NCBI RefSeq assembly: GCF_003330845.1
Contig: NZ_CP026121.1
Span: 6,987,501 to 7,051,500 of the forward strand
DNA from: Streptomyces sp. Go-475
Lineage (GTDB): Bacteria; Actinomycetota; Actinomycetes; Streptomycetales; Streptomycetaceae
DNA length: 64,000 bases
Reading direction: 5' to 3'
Position 1 is the first letter of the stretch; each line of letters starts with the position of its first letter. Shown piece by piece: positions 45,202-53,572 of the stretch. The notes under the pieces are model-generated. The model worked only from the letters and a program-made list of their open reading frames with translations. It was not told the DNA's origin and did not search any database. Made by a program: the position numbers and the translations under genes.

Positions 45202-46860
45202 ATGCGCATCCTCGGTATCAACGCCCTGTTCCACGACCCGGCCGCCGCTCTCGTCATCGACGGCCGCACGGTGGCGGCCGCCGAGGAGGAGCGCTTCAGC
45301 CGCCGCAAGCACGGCAAGCGCCCGCTGCCGTTCTCCGCGTGGGAGCTGCCCGAGCTGTCCGCCCGCTGGTGTCTGGAGCACGCGGGCCTCAGGCCCGAGG
45401 ACCTGGACGCCGTCACCTACTCCTTCGACCCGGCGCTCGCCCGGCCCGCCCGCGACATGGGCCTGGACGACCCCTGGGACCCGCTGCGGCTGGAGTACGC
45501 CCGCCGCGCCCCCGAGTTCCTCGCCGAGGCCCTGCCCGGCCTCGACCCCGAACGGGTCGTCTTCGTCCCCCACCACGTCGCCCACGCCGCCTCCGCCGGG
45601 CCCGCCTCACCCCACCCCGACAGCGCCGTCCTCGTCCTCGACGGCCGCGGCGAGGCCGCCTCCCACCTGGCCGGCCGTTACCACGACGGCACGCTCGACA
45701 CCCTCGCCACCCAGGCCCTGCCCGACTCCCTCGGCCTGGTCTACGAGGAGCTCACCGCCCACCTCGGCTTCCTGCGCAGCAGCGACGAGTACAAGGTGAT
45801 GGCCCTCGCCTCCTACGGCACCCCGCGCTTCCTGCCCGGGCTGCGCCAGTACGTCCACCCCACCGGCCACGGCGGCTTCCGCGCCCACGGCGTCGACTGG
45901 GCGTCCTTCGCCCCGCCCCGCGCCCCGGGCGAGGCCTGGACGCAGGACCACGCCGACCTCGCCGCCAGCACCCAGGCCGTCCTGGAGGAGGTCCTGCTGG
46001 AACTCGTCGACTGGCTGCACCGCGAGGCCGGCGGCGAGGCACTGGCGATGGCCGGGGGCGTCGCCCTCAACTGCGTCGCCAACTCCAGGATCGCCGCCAA
46101 GGGCCCCTACCGCGACGTCTGGGTGCAGCCCGCCGCCGGGGACGCCGGCACCGCCCTCGGCGGAGCCCTGCACCTCGCCGCCACGCGGACCGGGCGGCCC
46201 GACCCCATGCCCGGCGCCGACCTCGGCCGCGGCTGGAGCGACGACGAACTGCGCGCCCGGCTCGACACCGCCGCCGTCCCGTACGAGAAGCCCGACGACA
46301 TCGCCGAGACCGTCGCCGAGGTACTGGCCGAGGACGGCGTCGTCGCCTGGTTCCAGGGCCGCAGCGAGTACGGCCCGCGCGCCCTCGGCCACCGCTCCCT
46401 GCTCGCCCACCCCGGCCGCGCCGAGAACCTCGAACGCCTCAACCACGTCAAGGGACGCGAGGAGTTCCGGCCCGTCGCCCCCATGGTCCTGGCCGACCGC
46501 GCCGCCGACCTGTTCTCCGGCGGCCCGATCCCCAGCCCGTACATGCTCTTCGTGCACGACGTCGCCGAACGGTGGCGCGAGCGCATACCGGCCGTCGTGC
46601 ACGTCGACGGCACCGCCCGCATCCAGACCGTCGAGGAACGACGGGAACCCCTCGTGGCACGGATGCTGCGCGCCTTCGAACGGCGCACCGGACTGCCCGT
46701 CGTCGTCAACACCAGCCTCAACACCGCCGGCCGGCCCATGGTCGACGACCCGCGCGACGCCCTGGAGTGCTTCGGGTCCGCGCCCGTCGACCTGCTGGCC
46801 ATCGGGCCCTACGCGGTCCGCCGCGGCCGCGCGTTCGACGGAGGGAGGACCGCCGCATGA
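45202..46860 (+). CDS. NodU/CmcH-family O-carbamoyltransferase
   Basis: 552 residues. The N-terminal Kae1-like domain has LGINALFHDPAAALVIDGRT and the metal-binding VPHHVAHAASA near residue 117; ALAMAGGVALNCVANSRIAA follows. The C-terminal domain has WFQGRSEYGPRALGHRSLLA, KGREEFRPVAPMVL and VVNTSLNTAGRPMVDDP. The family transfers carbamoyl from carbamoyl phosphate through carbamoyl-AMP to a sugar hydroxyl. In this cluster a glycan sugar, possibly the heptose, is the likely acceptor. Its stop overlaps the next ATG. Confidence 0.88.
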   Translation: MRILGINALFHDPAAALVIDGRTVAAAEEERFSRRKHGKRPLPFSAWELPELSARWCLEHAGLRPEDLDAVTYSFDPALARPARDMGLDDPWDPLRLEYARRAPEFLAEALPGLDPERVVFVPHHVAHAASAGPASPHPDSAVLVLDGRGEAASHLAGRYHDGTLDTLATQALPDSLGLVYEELTAHLGFLRSSDEYKVMALASYGTPRFLPGLRQYVHPTGHGGFRAHGVDWASFAPPRAPGEAWTQDHADLAASTQAVLEEVLLELVDWLHREAGGEALAMAGGVALNCVANSRIAAKGPYRDVWVQPAAGDAGTALGGALHLAATRTGRPDPMPGADLGRGWSDDELRARLDTAAVPYEKPDDIAETVAEVLAEDGVVAWFQGRSEYGPRALGHRSLLAHPGRAENLERLNHVKGREEFRPVAPMVLADRAADLFSGGPIPSPYMLFVHDVAERWRERIPAVVHVDGTARIQTVEERREPLVARMLRAFERRTGLPVVVNTSLNTAGRPMVDDPRDALECFGSAPVDLLAIGPYAVRRGRAFDGGRTAA

Positions 46861-47855
46861 CCCCGTACGCCGTGGTGATCCCCACGCTCGTGCGGGACAC
46901 CCTCGCCGACTGCCTCGCGGCCCTCGCCGCCGCGACCGGGCCGCGCCCCGAGGAGATCGTCCTCGTCGACGACCGGCCCGACCCCGAACCCGGGAAGCTG
47001 GAGCACCCGTTGAGCGTCCTCGGCGATCTGCGGGAGCGCACCACCGTGCTGGGCGGCGGCGGTCGTGGGCCCGCCGCCGCCCGCAACACCGGGCTGCGGG
47101 CCGTGACCGCGCCGTGGACCGTGTTCCTCGACGACGACGTCCAGGTCGGGCCCCACTGGTGCGACCAACTGGCCGAGGACCTCGCCGAGGCGTCCCCCGA
47201 CATCGCGGGCGTCCAGGGCGTCATCGCCGTGCCCCTGCCCGGCGAACGCCGCCCCACCGACTGGGAACGCGGCACCGCCGGACTCGCCCGGGCCCACTGG
47301 ATCACCGCCGACATGGCCTACCGCACGGACGCCCTCAAACAGGTCGGCGGCTTCGACGAACGCTTCCGGCGGGCCTTCCGCGAGGACGCCGACCTCGCGC
47401 TGCGCGTCCTCGACGCGGGCTGGCGCATCCGCCAGGGCCGCCGCACCACCCGCCACCCCGTGCGCCCCGCCGACCGCTGGGTGTCCGTGCGTCAGCAGCG
47501 CGGCAACGCCGACGACGCCCTCATGCGGCACCTCCACGGACCCGACTGGTGGGACAAGGCGGTCGCGCCGCGCGGCCGGATCCGCAAGCACGCCGCGATC
47601 ACCACAGCGGGCGTCGCCGCGTGCGCCCTCGCCGCCACCGGTCACGCCCGTGCCGCCACGGCCTGCGCGCTCGGCTGGGCCGCCGGCACCGCCGAGTTCG
47701 CCCGGGCCCGCATCGCACCCGGCCCCCGCACCCGCCGCGAGGTGACGACCATGCTCGCGACCAGCGTGCTCATCCCACCCGCCGCGACCTGGCACCGGCT
47801 GACCGGCGAATGGCGCCACCGCCACGCCCACGCCTGGCAGGAGGAGACCCGATGA
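46857..47855 (+). CDS. Family 2 glycosyltransferase
   Basis: 332 residues with a GT-A fold: YAVVIPTLVRDTLADCLAAL, EEIVLVDDRP, GPAAARNTGLRAVTAPWTVF, then the metal-binding LDDDVQVGP near residue 98. GGFDERFRRAFREDADLALR carries the acceptor-binding ED. The C-terminal 90 residues contain a hydrophobic stretch that may lie on the membrane. It overlaps its neighbours by 4 bases on both sides, within the heptose operon. The donor is unknown. Confidence 0.85.
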   Translation: MTPYAVVIPTLVRDTLADCLAALAAATGPRPEEIVLVDDRPDPEPGKLEHPLSVLGDLRERTTVLGGGGRGPAAARNTGLRAVTAPWTVFLDDDVQVGPHWCDQLAEDLAEASPDIAGVQGVIAVPLPGERRPTDWERGTAGLARAHWITADMAYRTDALKQVGGFDERFRRAFREDADLALRVLDAGWRIRQGRRTTRHPVRPADRWVSVRQQRGNADDALMRHLHGPDWWDKAVAPRGRIRKHAAITTAGVAACALAATGHARAATACALGWAAGTAEFARARIAPGPRTRREVTTMLATSVLIPPAATWHRLTGEWRHRHAHAWQEETR

Positions 47856-48451
47856 GCCCGGTCAAGGCCGTGCTGTTCGACCGCGACGGCACCCTCGTCG
47901 AAGACGTCCCCTACAACGCCGACCCCGACCGCGTACGCCCGGTCGACGGCGCCCGCGAGGCCCTCGCCCTGCTGCGCGAACGCGGCATCCGCACCGGCGT
48001 CGTCACCAACCAGTCCGGCGTCGCACGCGGCCTGCTCGCCGACGCCGACGTGCGGCACGTCAACCACCGCGTCGACGAATTCCTCGGCCCCTTCGACGTG
48101 TTCGCCGTCTGCCCGCACGGCCCCGACGACGGCTGCCACTGCCGCAAACCCCAGCCCGGCATGGTGCTGTGGGCGGCCGGACGGATCTGCACCGCACCTG
48201 CCGACCTCGTCGTCATCGGCGACATCGGCGCCGACGTGGAGGCCGCCCGCCGGGCCGGCGCCCACGGCATCCTCGTCCCCACCGCGCAGACCCGCCCCGA
48301 GGAGACCGCGGCGGCCGACCACGTCGCCCCCGACCTGCTCACCGCCGTCCGCGCGGTGCTGGACGGACCGCCGCGGGGCCGCGTCCTCGCCGACGAACGC
48401 CCCATCCAGGAGGCCTTCACCACCGGCCCCGGACCGGGGAGGTGCCGGTGA
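47852..48451 (+). CDS. gmhB: D-glycero-D-manno-heptose 1,7-bisphosphate 7-phosphatase-like HAD phosphatase
   Basis: 199 residues of the HAD-IIIA histidinol-phosphatase/GmhB group. Nucleophile and acid are Asp10 and Asp12 in LFDRDGTLVED; motif II is VTNQSG; the zinc loop CPHGPDDGCHCRKPQPGM is diagnostic for GmhB; motif IV is VIGDIGADVEAARRAGA. It removes the 7-phosphate from heptose 1,7-bisphosphate. The usual metal-site GD(S/K) of motif IV reads GDIGAD. About 25 extra residues lie at the C-terminus. It is coupled to both neighbours by 4-base overlaps. Confidence 0.85.
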   Translation: MSPVKAVLFDRDGTLVEDVPYNADPDRVRPVDGAREALALLRERGIRTGVVTNQSGVARGLLADADVRHVNHRVDEFLGPFDVFAVCPHGPDDGCHCRKPQPGMVLWAAGRICTAPADLVVIGDIGADVEAARRAGAHGILVPTAQTRPEETAAADHVAPDLLTAVRAVLDGPPRGRVLADERPIQEAFTTGPGPGRCR

Positions 48452-49437
48452 AGGCCCTCGTCACCCGCCTCGACAGCTTCGGCGACGTCCTGCTCGCCGG
48501 ACCCGCGATCCGCGCGGTCGCCGCCCGCGCCGACACCGTCACCCTGCTGTGCGGACCGCGCGGCGCCCCCGCCGCCCGGCTGCTGCCCGGCGTCGACGAC
48601 ATCCTCGTCTGGGACGCCCCCTGGGTGGGCTTCGATCCCCCGCCCGTCGGCCGCGGCGAGGTCGAGCAGCTCATCGACACCATCGACGCCGACACCGCGC
48701 TGATCCTCACCTCCTTCCACCAGTCCCCGCTGCCCGCCGCCCTGCTGCTGCGCCTGGCCGGCGTCGGCCACATCGCCGCCGACAGCGAGGACTACCCCGG
48801 CTCCCTCCTCGACGTACGCCACCACCGAGCCCCGCACGCCCACGAGGCCGAGGCCGCCCTCGACCTCGCCGAGGCCGCCGGATTCCCGCCCGCCGGCGAC
48901 CCCCGGCTCCGGGTGCTGCCGCCGCCCGCCACCGCCGGACTCACCGGCCCGGGACCGTACGTCGTCCTGCACCCCGGCGCCAGCGTCCCCGCCCGCGCCT
49001 GGAGCCCCGAGCGCTGTGCCGAGGCGGTGCGCGAACTGTCCGCCGCCGGGCACCGCGTGGTGGTGACCGGCAGCGCGGGGGAGAGGGACCTGACCGCGTA
49101 CGTCGCGGGCGAGCACGCCCTCGACCTCGGCGGCCGCACCGGCGCGGCCGAACTCTCCGGCGTCCTCGCGGGCGCCGACGCCGTCGTCACCGGCAACACC
49201 GGGCCCGCCCACCTCGCCGCCGCGGTCGGCACCCCGGTCGTGTCCCTGTTCGCGCCGGTCGTGCCCGCCGAACGCTGGCGGCCGTACGGCGTGCCGTACG
49301 TGCTGCTCGGCGACCAGGACGCGCCGTGCGCGGACAGCAGGGCCAGGGAGTGCCCCGTGCCCGGCCACCCCTGCCTGGACACCGTCACCGCGCACGACGT
49401 GGTGACCGCCGTCGAGAAGCTGCGGGGGGAGGCATGA
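48448..49437 (+). CDS. Family 9 glycosyltransferase (heptosyltransferase type)
   Basis: 329 residues with a GT-B fold. The acceptor domain opens VTRLDSFGDVLLAGPAIRAV, the family pattern of LPS heptosyltransferases (R-x-x-x-x-GD-x-L). The donor domain has VVLHPGASVPARAWSPERCA and GNTGPAHLAAAVGTPVVSLF, the nucleotide-heptose site. GTG 48448 overlaps the previous stop and has GGGAGG 5 bases before. With gmhA, gmhB and hldE adjacent, ADP-heptose is the probable donor. Confidence 0.85.
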   Translation: MKALVTRLDSFGDVLLAGPAIRAVAARADTVTLLCGPRGAPAARLLPGVDDILVWDAPWVGFDPPPVGRGEVEQLIDTIDADTALILTSFHQSPLPAALLLRLAGVGHIAADSEDYPGSLLDVRHHRAPHAHEAEAALDLAEAAGFPPAGDPRLRVLPPPATAGLTGPGPYVVLHPGASVPARAWSPERCAEAVRELSAAGHRVVVTGSAGERDLTAYVAGEHALDLGGRTGAAELSGVLAGADAVVTGNTGPAHLAAAVGTPVVSLFAPVVPAERWRPYGVPYVLLGDQDAPCADSRARECPVPGHPCLDTVTAHDVVTAVEKLRGEA

Positions 49438-50390
49438 GGATCCTGCTCTGGCACGTGCACGGGTCGTGGACCACGGCCTTCGTGCAGGGCCCGCACACCT
49501 ACGTCGTCCCCGTCACCCCCGACCGCGGACCCGACGGCCTCGGCCGCGCCCGCACCTGGGACTGGCCCGACTCCGTCGTCGAAGTACCGCCCGAGCGGCT
49601 GCGCGAGGAGCACATCGACGCCGTCGTGCTGCAGCGCCCGCACGAACTCGCCCTGGTCGACCGGTGGCTGGGCCGCCGCCCGCCGCTGGTGTACCTGGAG
49701 CACAACGCCCCGCACGGCTCCCCGGGGGTACCCGACACCCGCCACCCCGCCGCCGACATCCCCGGCGCCACCCTCGTCCACGTCACGCACTTCAACCGGC
49801 TGATGTGGGACGCCGGTTCGACGCCCAGCACCGTCATCGAGCACGGCATCGTCGACCCCGGCCCGCTGTGGACCGGGGAGCTGGAACGCGCCGCCGTCGC
49901 CGTCAACGAGCCCCTGCGGCGCGGCCGCACCACCGGCACCGACCTGCTGCCGGCCTTCGCCGAGGCCGCCCCGCTGGACGTCTTCGGCATGGGCACCGAG
50001 GGTCTCGCGGACCGGCTCGGCATCCCCGCCGACCGCTGCCGCGGCCACGAACTCACCCAGGCCGAGCTGCACACGGCGATGGCCCGCCGCCGCGTCTACG
50101 TCCACCCGGTGCGCTGGACCTCCCTCGGCCTGTCCCTGCTGGAGGCGATGCACCTGGGCATGCCCGTGGTCGCGCTCGCCACCACCGAGGTCACCGAGGC
50201 CGTACCGGCCGGCGCCGGAGTGGTCTCCAACCGCATCGAGGAACTGACCGACGCCGTACGGGACTTCCTCGCCGACCCGCTGCACGCGCGGATGGTCGGC
50301 GAGGGCGCGCGGGCGGCGGCGCTCGCCCGCTACGGGCTGTCCCGCTTCCTGGACGACTGGGAGCGGCTGCTGAAGGAGGTGGCCCGATGA
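49434..50390 (+). CDS. Glycosyltransferase, family 4-like
   Basis: 318 residues. The N-terminal half is unusual and short (MRILLWHVHGSWTTAFVQGP and LVYLEHNAPHGSPGVPDTRH). The C-terminal half has GT-B donor features: THFNRLMWDAGSTPSTVIEH, IPADRCRGHELTQAELHTAM, YVHPVRWTSLGLSLLEAMHL and GMPVVALATTEVTEAV, the E-x(7)-E-like region of GT4 retaining enzymes. The donor sugar is not evident. It has 4-base overlaps with both neighbours. Confidence 0.78.
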   Translation: MRILLWHVHGSWTTAFVQGPHTYVVPVTPDRGPDGLGRARTWDWPDSVVEVPPERLREEHIDAVVLQRPHELALVDRWLGRRPPLVYLEHNAPHGSPGVPDTRHPAADIPGATLVHVTHFNRLMWDAGSTPSTVIEHGIVDPGPLWTGELERAAVAVNEPLRRGRTTGTDLLPAFAEAAPLDVFGMGTEGLADRLGIPADRCRGHELTQAELHTAMARRRVYVHPVRWTSLGLSLLEAMHLGMPVVALATTEVTEAVPAGAGVVSNRIEELTDAVRDFLADPLHARMVGEGARAAALARYGLSRFLDDWERLLKEVAR

Positions 50391-51604
50391 GGATCGCCAT
50401 GGTCTCCGAGCACGCGAGCCCGCTCGCCGCGCTCGGCGGCGTCGACGCCGGCGGCCAGAACGTGTACGTGGCCCGCCTGAGCGAGGAACTGGCCCGCCGC
50501 GGCCACGACGTCACCGTCTACACCCGCCGTGACGCGGCCGACCTGCCCGACCGGGTGCCCCTGCCCGGCGGCGCCGTCGTCGAGCACGTGCCGGCCGGAC
50601 CGGCCGCCCCCGTACCCAAGGACGAACTGTTCCCGCACATGCCGGCCTTCGGCGCCTGGCTGGCCCGGGCCTGGGCCCGCGAGCGGCCGGACGTGGTGCA
50701 CGCCCACTTCTGGATGTCCGGCATGGCCTCCCGCATCGGCGCCCACCCGCACGGCGTGCCCGTCGTGCAGACCTTCCACGCCCTGGGCACCGTCAAGCGC
50801 CGCCACCAGGGCCGGCGCGACACCAGCCCGCCCGAACGGATCGGCATCGAGCGGCAGATCGGCCGCGGCTGCGCCCGCGTCCTGGCCACCTGCGGCGACG
50901 AGGTGCACGAACTGGCCGAGATGGGCGTGCCGCGCTCCCGGGTGTCGGTGGTGCCCTGCGGGGTGGACGCGGACCAGTTCCGGCCCGGGGTCCCGCCCGA
51001 CGGCGTCCCGGCCCGCCGGCGGCCGCACCGGCTCCTCGCCTGCGGCCGGCTCGTCCCGCGCAAGGGCTACGACCAGGCCGTACGGGCCCTCGCCCGCGTC
51101 CCCGACGCCGAACTCCTCATCGCGGGCGGCCCCGCGGCCGGCCTGCTGGACGACGACCCGGAGGCCCGGCGGCTGCGCCGCCTCGCGGAACGCACCGGCG
51201 TCGCCGACCGGGTGCGGCTGCTCGGCGCGGTCGACCCGGCCGCCATGCCCGCCCTCATCGGCAGCGCCGACCTGGTGCTGTGCACCCCCGTCTACGAGCC
51301 GTTCGGGATCGTGCCGCTGGAGGCCATGGCCTGCGGCGTGCCCGTCGTCGCCACCGACGTCGGCGGCCACCGCGACAGCGTCGCCGACGGCACCACGGGC
51401 CGGCTCGTCCTGCCGCAGGATCCCGAGGCGGTCGCGGCCGCCGTACGCGAACTCCTCACCGACGACGCCCTCTGCCGCCGCTACGGCAGCGCCGGCCGCG
51501 CACGCGTCCTCACCCACTACACCTGGCGGCGCGTCGCCGACGGAGTCGAGCAGGTCCACCGCCAGGTCCTCGCCGGACACGCACAGCAGAAGGAGGTGGC
51601 GTGA
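50387..51604 (+). CDS. Family 4 glycosyltransferase
   Basis: 405 residues with the complete GT4 layout seen in MshA and sucrose-phosphate-synthase-type enzymes. The N-terminal domain has MVSEHASPLAALGGVDAGGQ, YVARLSEELARRGHDVTVYT and DVVHAHFWMSGMA. The C-terminal domain has VVPCGVDADQF, ACGRLVPRKGYDQAVRALAR and CTPVYEPFGIVPLEAMACGV, with the catalytic E-x7-E. The acceptor is unknown; neighbours indicate glycan assembly rather than mycothiol synthesis. One-base overlap (TGATG) with the isomerase gene. Confidence 0.88.
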   Translation: MRIAMVSEHASPLAALGGVDAGGQNVYVARLSEELARRGHDVTVYTRRDAADLPDRVPLPGGAVVEHVPAGPAAPVPKDELFPHMPAFGAWLARAWARERPDVVHAHFWMSGMASRIGAHPHGVPVVQTFHALGTVKRRHQGRRDTSPPERIGIERQIGRGCARVLATCGDEVHELAEMGVPRSRVSVVPCGVDADQFRPGVPPDGVPARRRPHRLLACGRLVPRKGYDQAVRALARVPDAELLIAGGPAAGLLDDDPEARRLRRLAERTGVADRVRLLGAVDPAAMPALIGSADLVLCTPVYEPFGIVPLEAMACGVPVVATDVGGHRDSVADGTTGRLVLPQDPEAVAAAVRELLTDDALCRRYGSAGRARVLTHYTWRRVADGVEQVHRQVLAGHAQQKEVA

Positions 51605-52206
51605 TGACCGTACACCCGCCCGTCACCGGGCACTGCGACGAACTCCAGGACGCCCTGACCGCGTTCCGCGCCTCGGCGCACATCACCGAGCGGTGGGGTG
51701 AGCGCCTGGCGGACGTCCTCACCGGCGGCGGCCGGCTGCTCGCCGCGGGCAACGGCGGCAGCGCGGCCCAGGCCCAGCACCTGACCGCCGAACTCGTCGG
51801 CCGCTACCGCGACGACCGGCCGCCGTTCTCCGCGCTGGCCCTGCACGCCGACACCTCCAGCACCACCGCGATCGCCAACGACTACGGCGTGGACGAGGTG
51901 TTCGCCCGCCAGGTCCGCGCCCACGGCCGCCGCGGCGACGTCCTGATGCTGCTGTCCACCTCCGGCGCCAGCGCCAACCTGCTGTCCGCGGCGGACGCCG
52001 CCCGGGCGGCCGGGGTGCGCGTGTGGGCCCTCACCGGCTGCGCCCCCAACCCGCTGATGGCGGGCAGCGACGAGTACCTGTGCGTCGAGGCGCCGACGGC
52101 GGCGACCGTGCAGGAACTGCACCTGGTCGCGGTGCACATGGTGTGCGCGGCGTTCGACGCGGCGGTGGAACGCGGTGGCCGGCGCGACGGCGACGGCGGG
52201 AGGTGA
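51604..52206 (+). CDS. gmhA: Phosphoheptose (sedoheptulose 7-phosphate) isomerase
   Basis: 200 residues of the SIS-domain GmhA family. GGRLLAAGNGGSAAQAQHLT and AELVGRYRDDRPP (about 40-73), ATAIANDYG-like TTAIANDYGVDEVFARQVRA, LLSTSGASANLL and the closing AATVQELHLVAVHMVCAAFD with active-site Glu/His match GmhA. It converts sedoheptulose 7-phosphate to heptose 7-phosphate, the first heptose step. The next gene starts one base after its stop. Confidence 0.9.
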   Translation: MTVHPPVTGHCDELQDALTAFRASAHITERWGERLADVLTGGGRLLAAGNGGSAAQAQHLTAELVGRYRDDRPPFSALALHADTSSTTAIANDYGVDEVFARQVRAHGRRGDVLMLLSTSGASANLLSAADAARAAGVRVWALTGCAPNPLMAGSDEYLCVEAPTAATVQELHLVAVHMVCAAFDAAVERGGRRDGDGGR

Positions 52207-52207
52207 C

Positions 52208-53572
52208 ATGAGCGGCAAGGCACCCCTGGTCGTCGTCGGTGACGCCCTGCTGGACCGGGACCTGACCGGCCGCGCCGAACGGCTCGCGCCCGACGCGCCC
52301 GTGCCGGTCGTCGACGACTGCGGGGAGCGGACCCGGCCCGGCGGCGCCGCCCTCGCCGCGTACCTCGCGGCCCGCGACGGCCGGGACGTCACGCTGGTGG
52401 CGGGCGTCGGCGACGACCCCGCGAGCCGCGAACTGCGCCGCCTCCTGGAACCCTGGCTCACCCTGATCCCGCTGCCCCTGACCGGACCCCTTCCCGAGAA
52501 GACCCGGGTCCTCGCGCAGGACCGCCCGGTGGTCCGCCTGGACCGGGGAGCCGGCCGCACCCGCGAGGCCACGGACACCGCCCGCGAGGCCGTCCGCTCC
52601 GCGCCCGCCGTGCTCGTCTCCGACTACGGCCGCGGCGCCGCCGACGCCCTGCGCGACGACCTCGCCGCCCGCCCGCCCCTGGTCTGGGACCCGCACCCGC
52701 GCGGCGGCCCGCCCGTGCCGGGCACCCGGCTGGTCACCCCGGCGGAGAAGGAGGCCCACGGCCTCGCCCCGCAGGACGGCACACCGCGCCGGGACCTGCG
52801 CGCCGCCGCGCACAGCGCCGCCGCCCTCGTAGGGCACTGGCGGGCCGCGGCCGTCGCGGTGACCCTCGGCGCACGCGGCGCCCTCCTCTCCTACGGCGAG
52901 CACCCGCTGCTCGTCCCCGCCCCCGCCGCGCACCCGGGCGACAGCTGCGGGGCCGGCGACCGGTTCGCCGCCACGGCGGCCGGGCTGCTCGCCGACGGCG
53001 TCCTGACCGCCGAGGCCGTCGAGGGCGCCGTGGCCGCCGCGACCGGCTTCGTCGCGGCGGGCGGCGCGGCGGCGCTGCCGAGCGCGGACACCCCGCCGGT
53101 ACTCCCGCCCGACGAGGACGACCCGAGCGCCCTGGCCGCCCGGGTCCGCGCCGCGCACGGCACGGTCGTCGCCGCCGGCGGCTGCTTCGACCTGCTGCAC
53201 GCCGGCCACGTCGGCCTGCTCCAGGCCGCCCGGCGGCTCGGCGACTGCCTCGTCGTCTGCGTCAACTCCGACGCCTCGGTGCGGCGCCGCAAGGGCGGCG
53301 GCCGCCCGGTGAACCCGCTCACCGACCGGCTCCGGGTCCTGCGCGCCCTGGCCTGCGTCGACGCGGTCGCCGTCTTCGACGAGGACACCCCCGAACGGCT
53401 CCTGGCCGACCTGCGTCCCGACGTCTGGGTCAAGGGCGGTGACTACGCGGCCGCCGACCTCCCCGAAGCCGCCCTCCTCCAGGAGTGGGGCGGCCAGGCG
53501 GTCCTGCTGCCCTACCTCGACGGCCGCTCCTCGACGGCCCTGCTGGAAAGGGCGGCGGAGGGAGCGCGGTGA
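52208..53572 (+). CDS. hldE: Bifunctional heptose 7-phosphate kinase / heptose 1-phosphate adenylyltransferase
   Basis: 454 residues. The N-terminal PfkB kinase domain (about 1-310) has VVVGDALLDRDLTGRAERLA, ACSDYGRG-like VLVSDYGRGAADAL and the anion-hole SCGAGDRFAATAAGLL. The C-terminal nucleotidyltransferase (about 320-450) has VVAAGGCFDLLHAGHVGLLQ with HxGH, and SDASVRRRKGGGRPVNPLTD. This fusion makes ADP-D-glycero-beta-D-manno-heptose together with GmhA and GmhB. It is slightly shorter than E. coli HldE (477). No HldD epimerase is seen nearby. Confidence 0.9.
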   Translation: MSGKAPLVVVGDALLDRDLTGRAERLAPDAPVPVVDDCGERTRPGGAALAAYLAARDGRDVTLVAGVGDDPASRELRRLLEPWLTLIPLPLTGPLPEKTRVLAQDRPVVRLDRGAGRTREATDTAREAVRSAPAVLVSDYGRGAADALRDDLAARPPLVWDPHPRGGPPVPGTRLVTPAEKEAHGLAPQDGTPRRDLRAAAHSAAALVGHWRAAAVAVTLGARGALLSYGEHPLLVPAPAAHPGDSCGAGDRFAATAAGLLADGVLTAEAVEGAVAAATGFVAAGGAAALPSADTPPVLPPDEDDPSALAARVRAAHGTVVAAGGCFDLLHAGHVGLLQAARRLGDCLVVCVNSDASVRRRKGGGRPVNPLTDRLRVLRALACVDAVAVFDEDTPERLLADLRPDVWVKGGDYAAADLPEAALLQEWGGQAVLLPYLDGRSSTALLERAAEGAR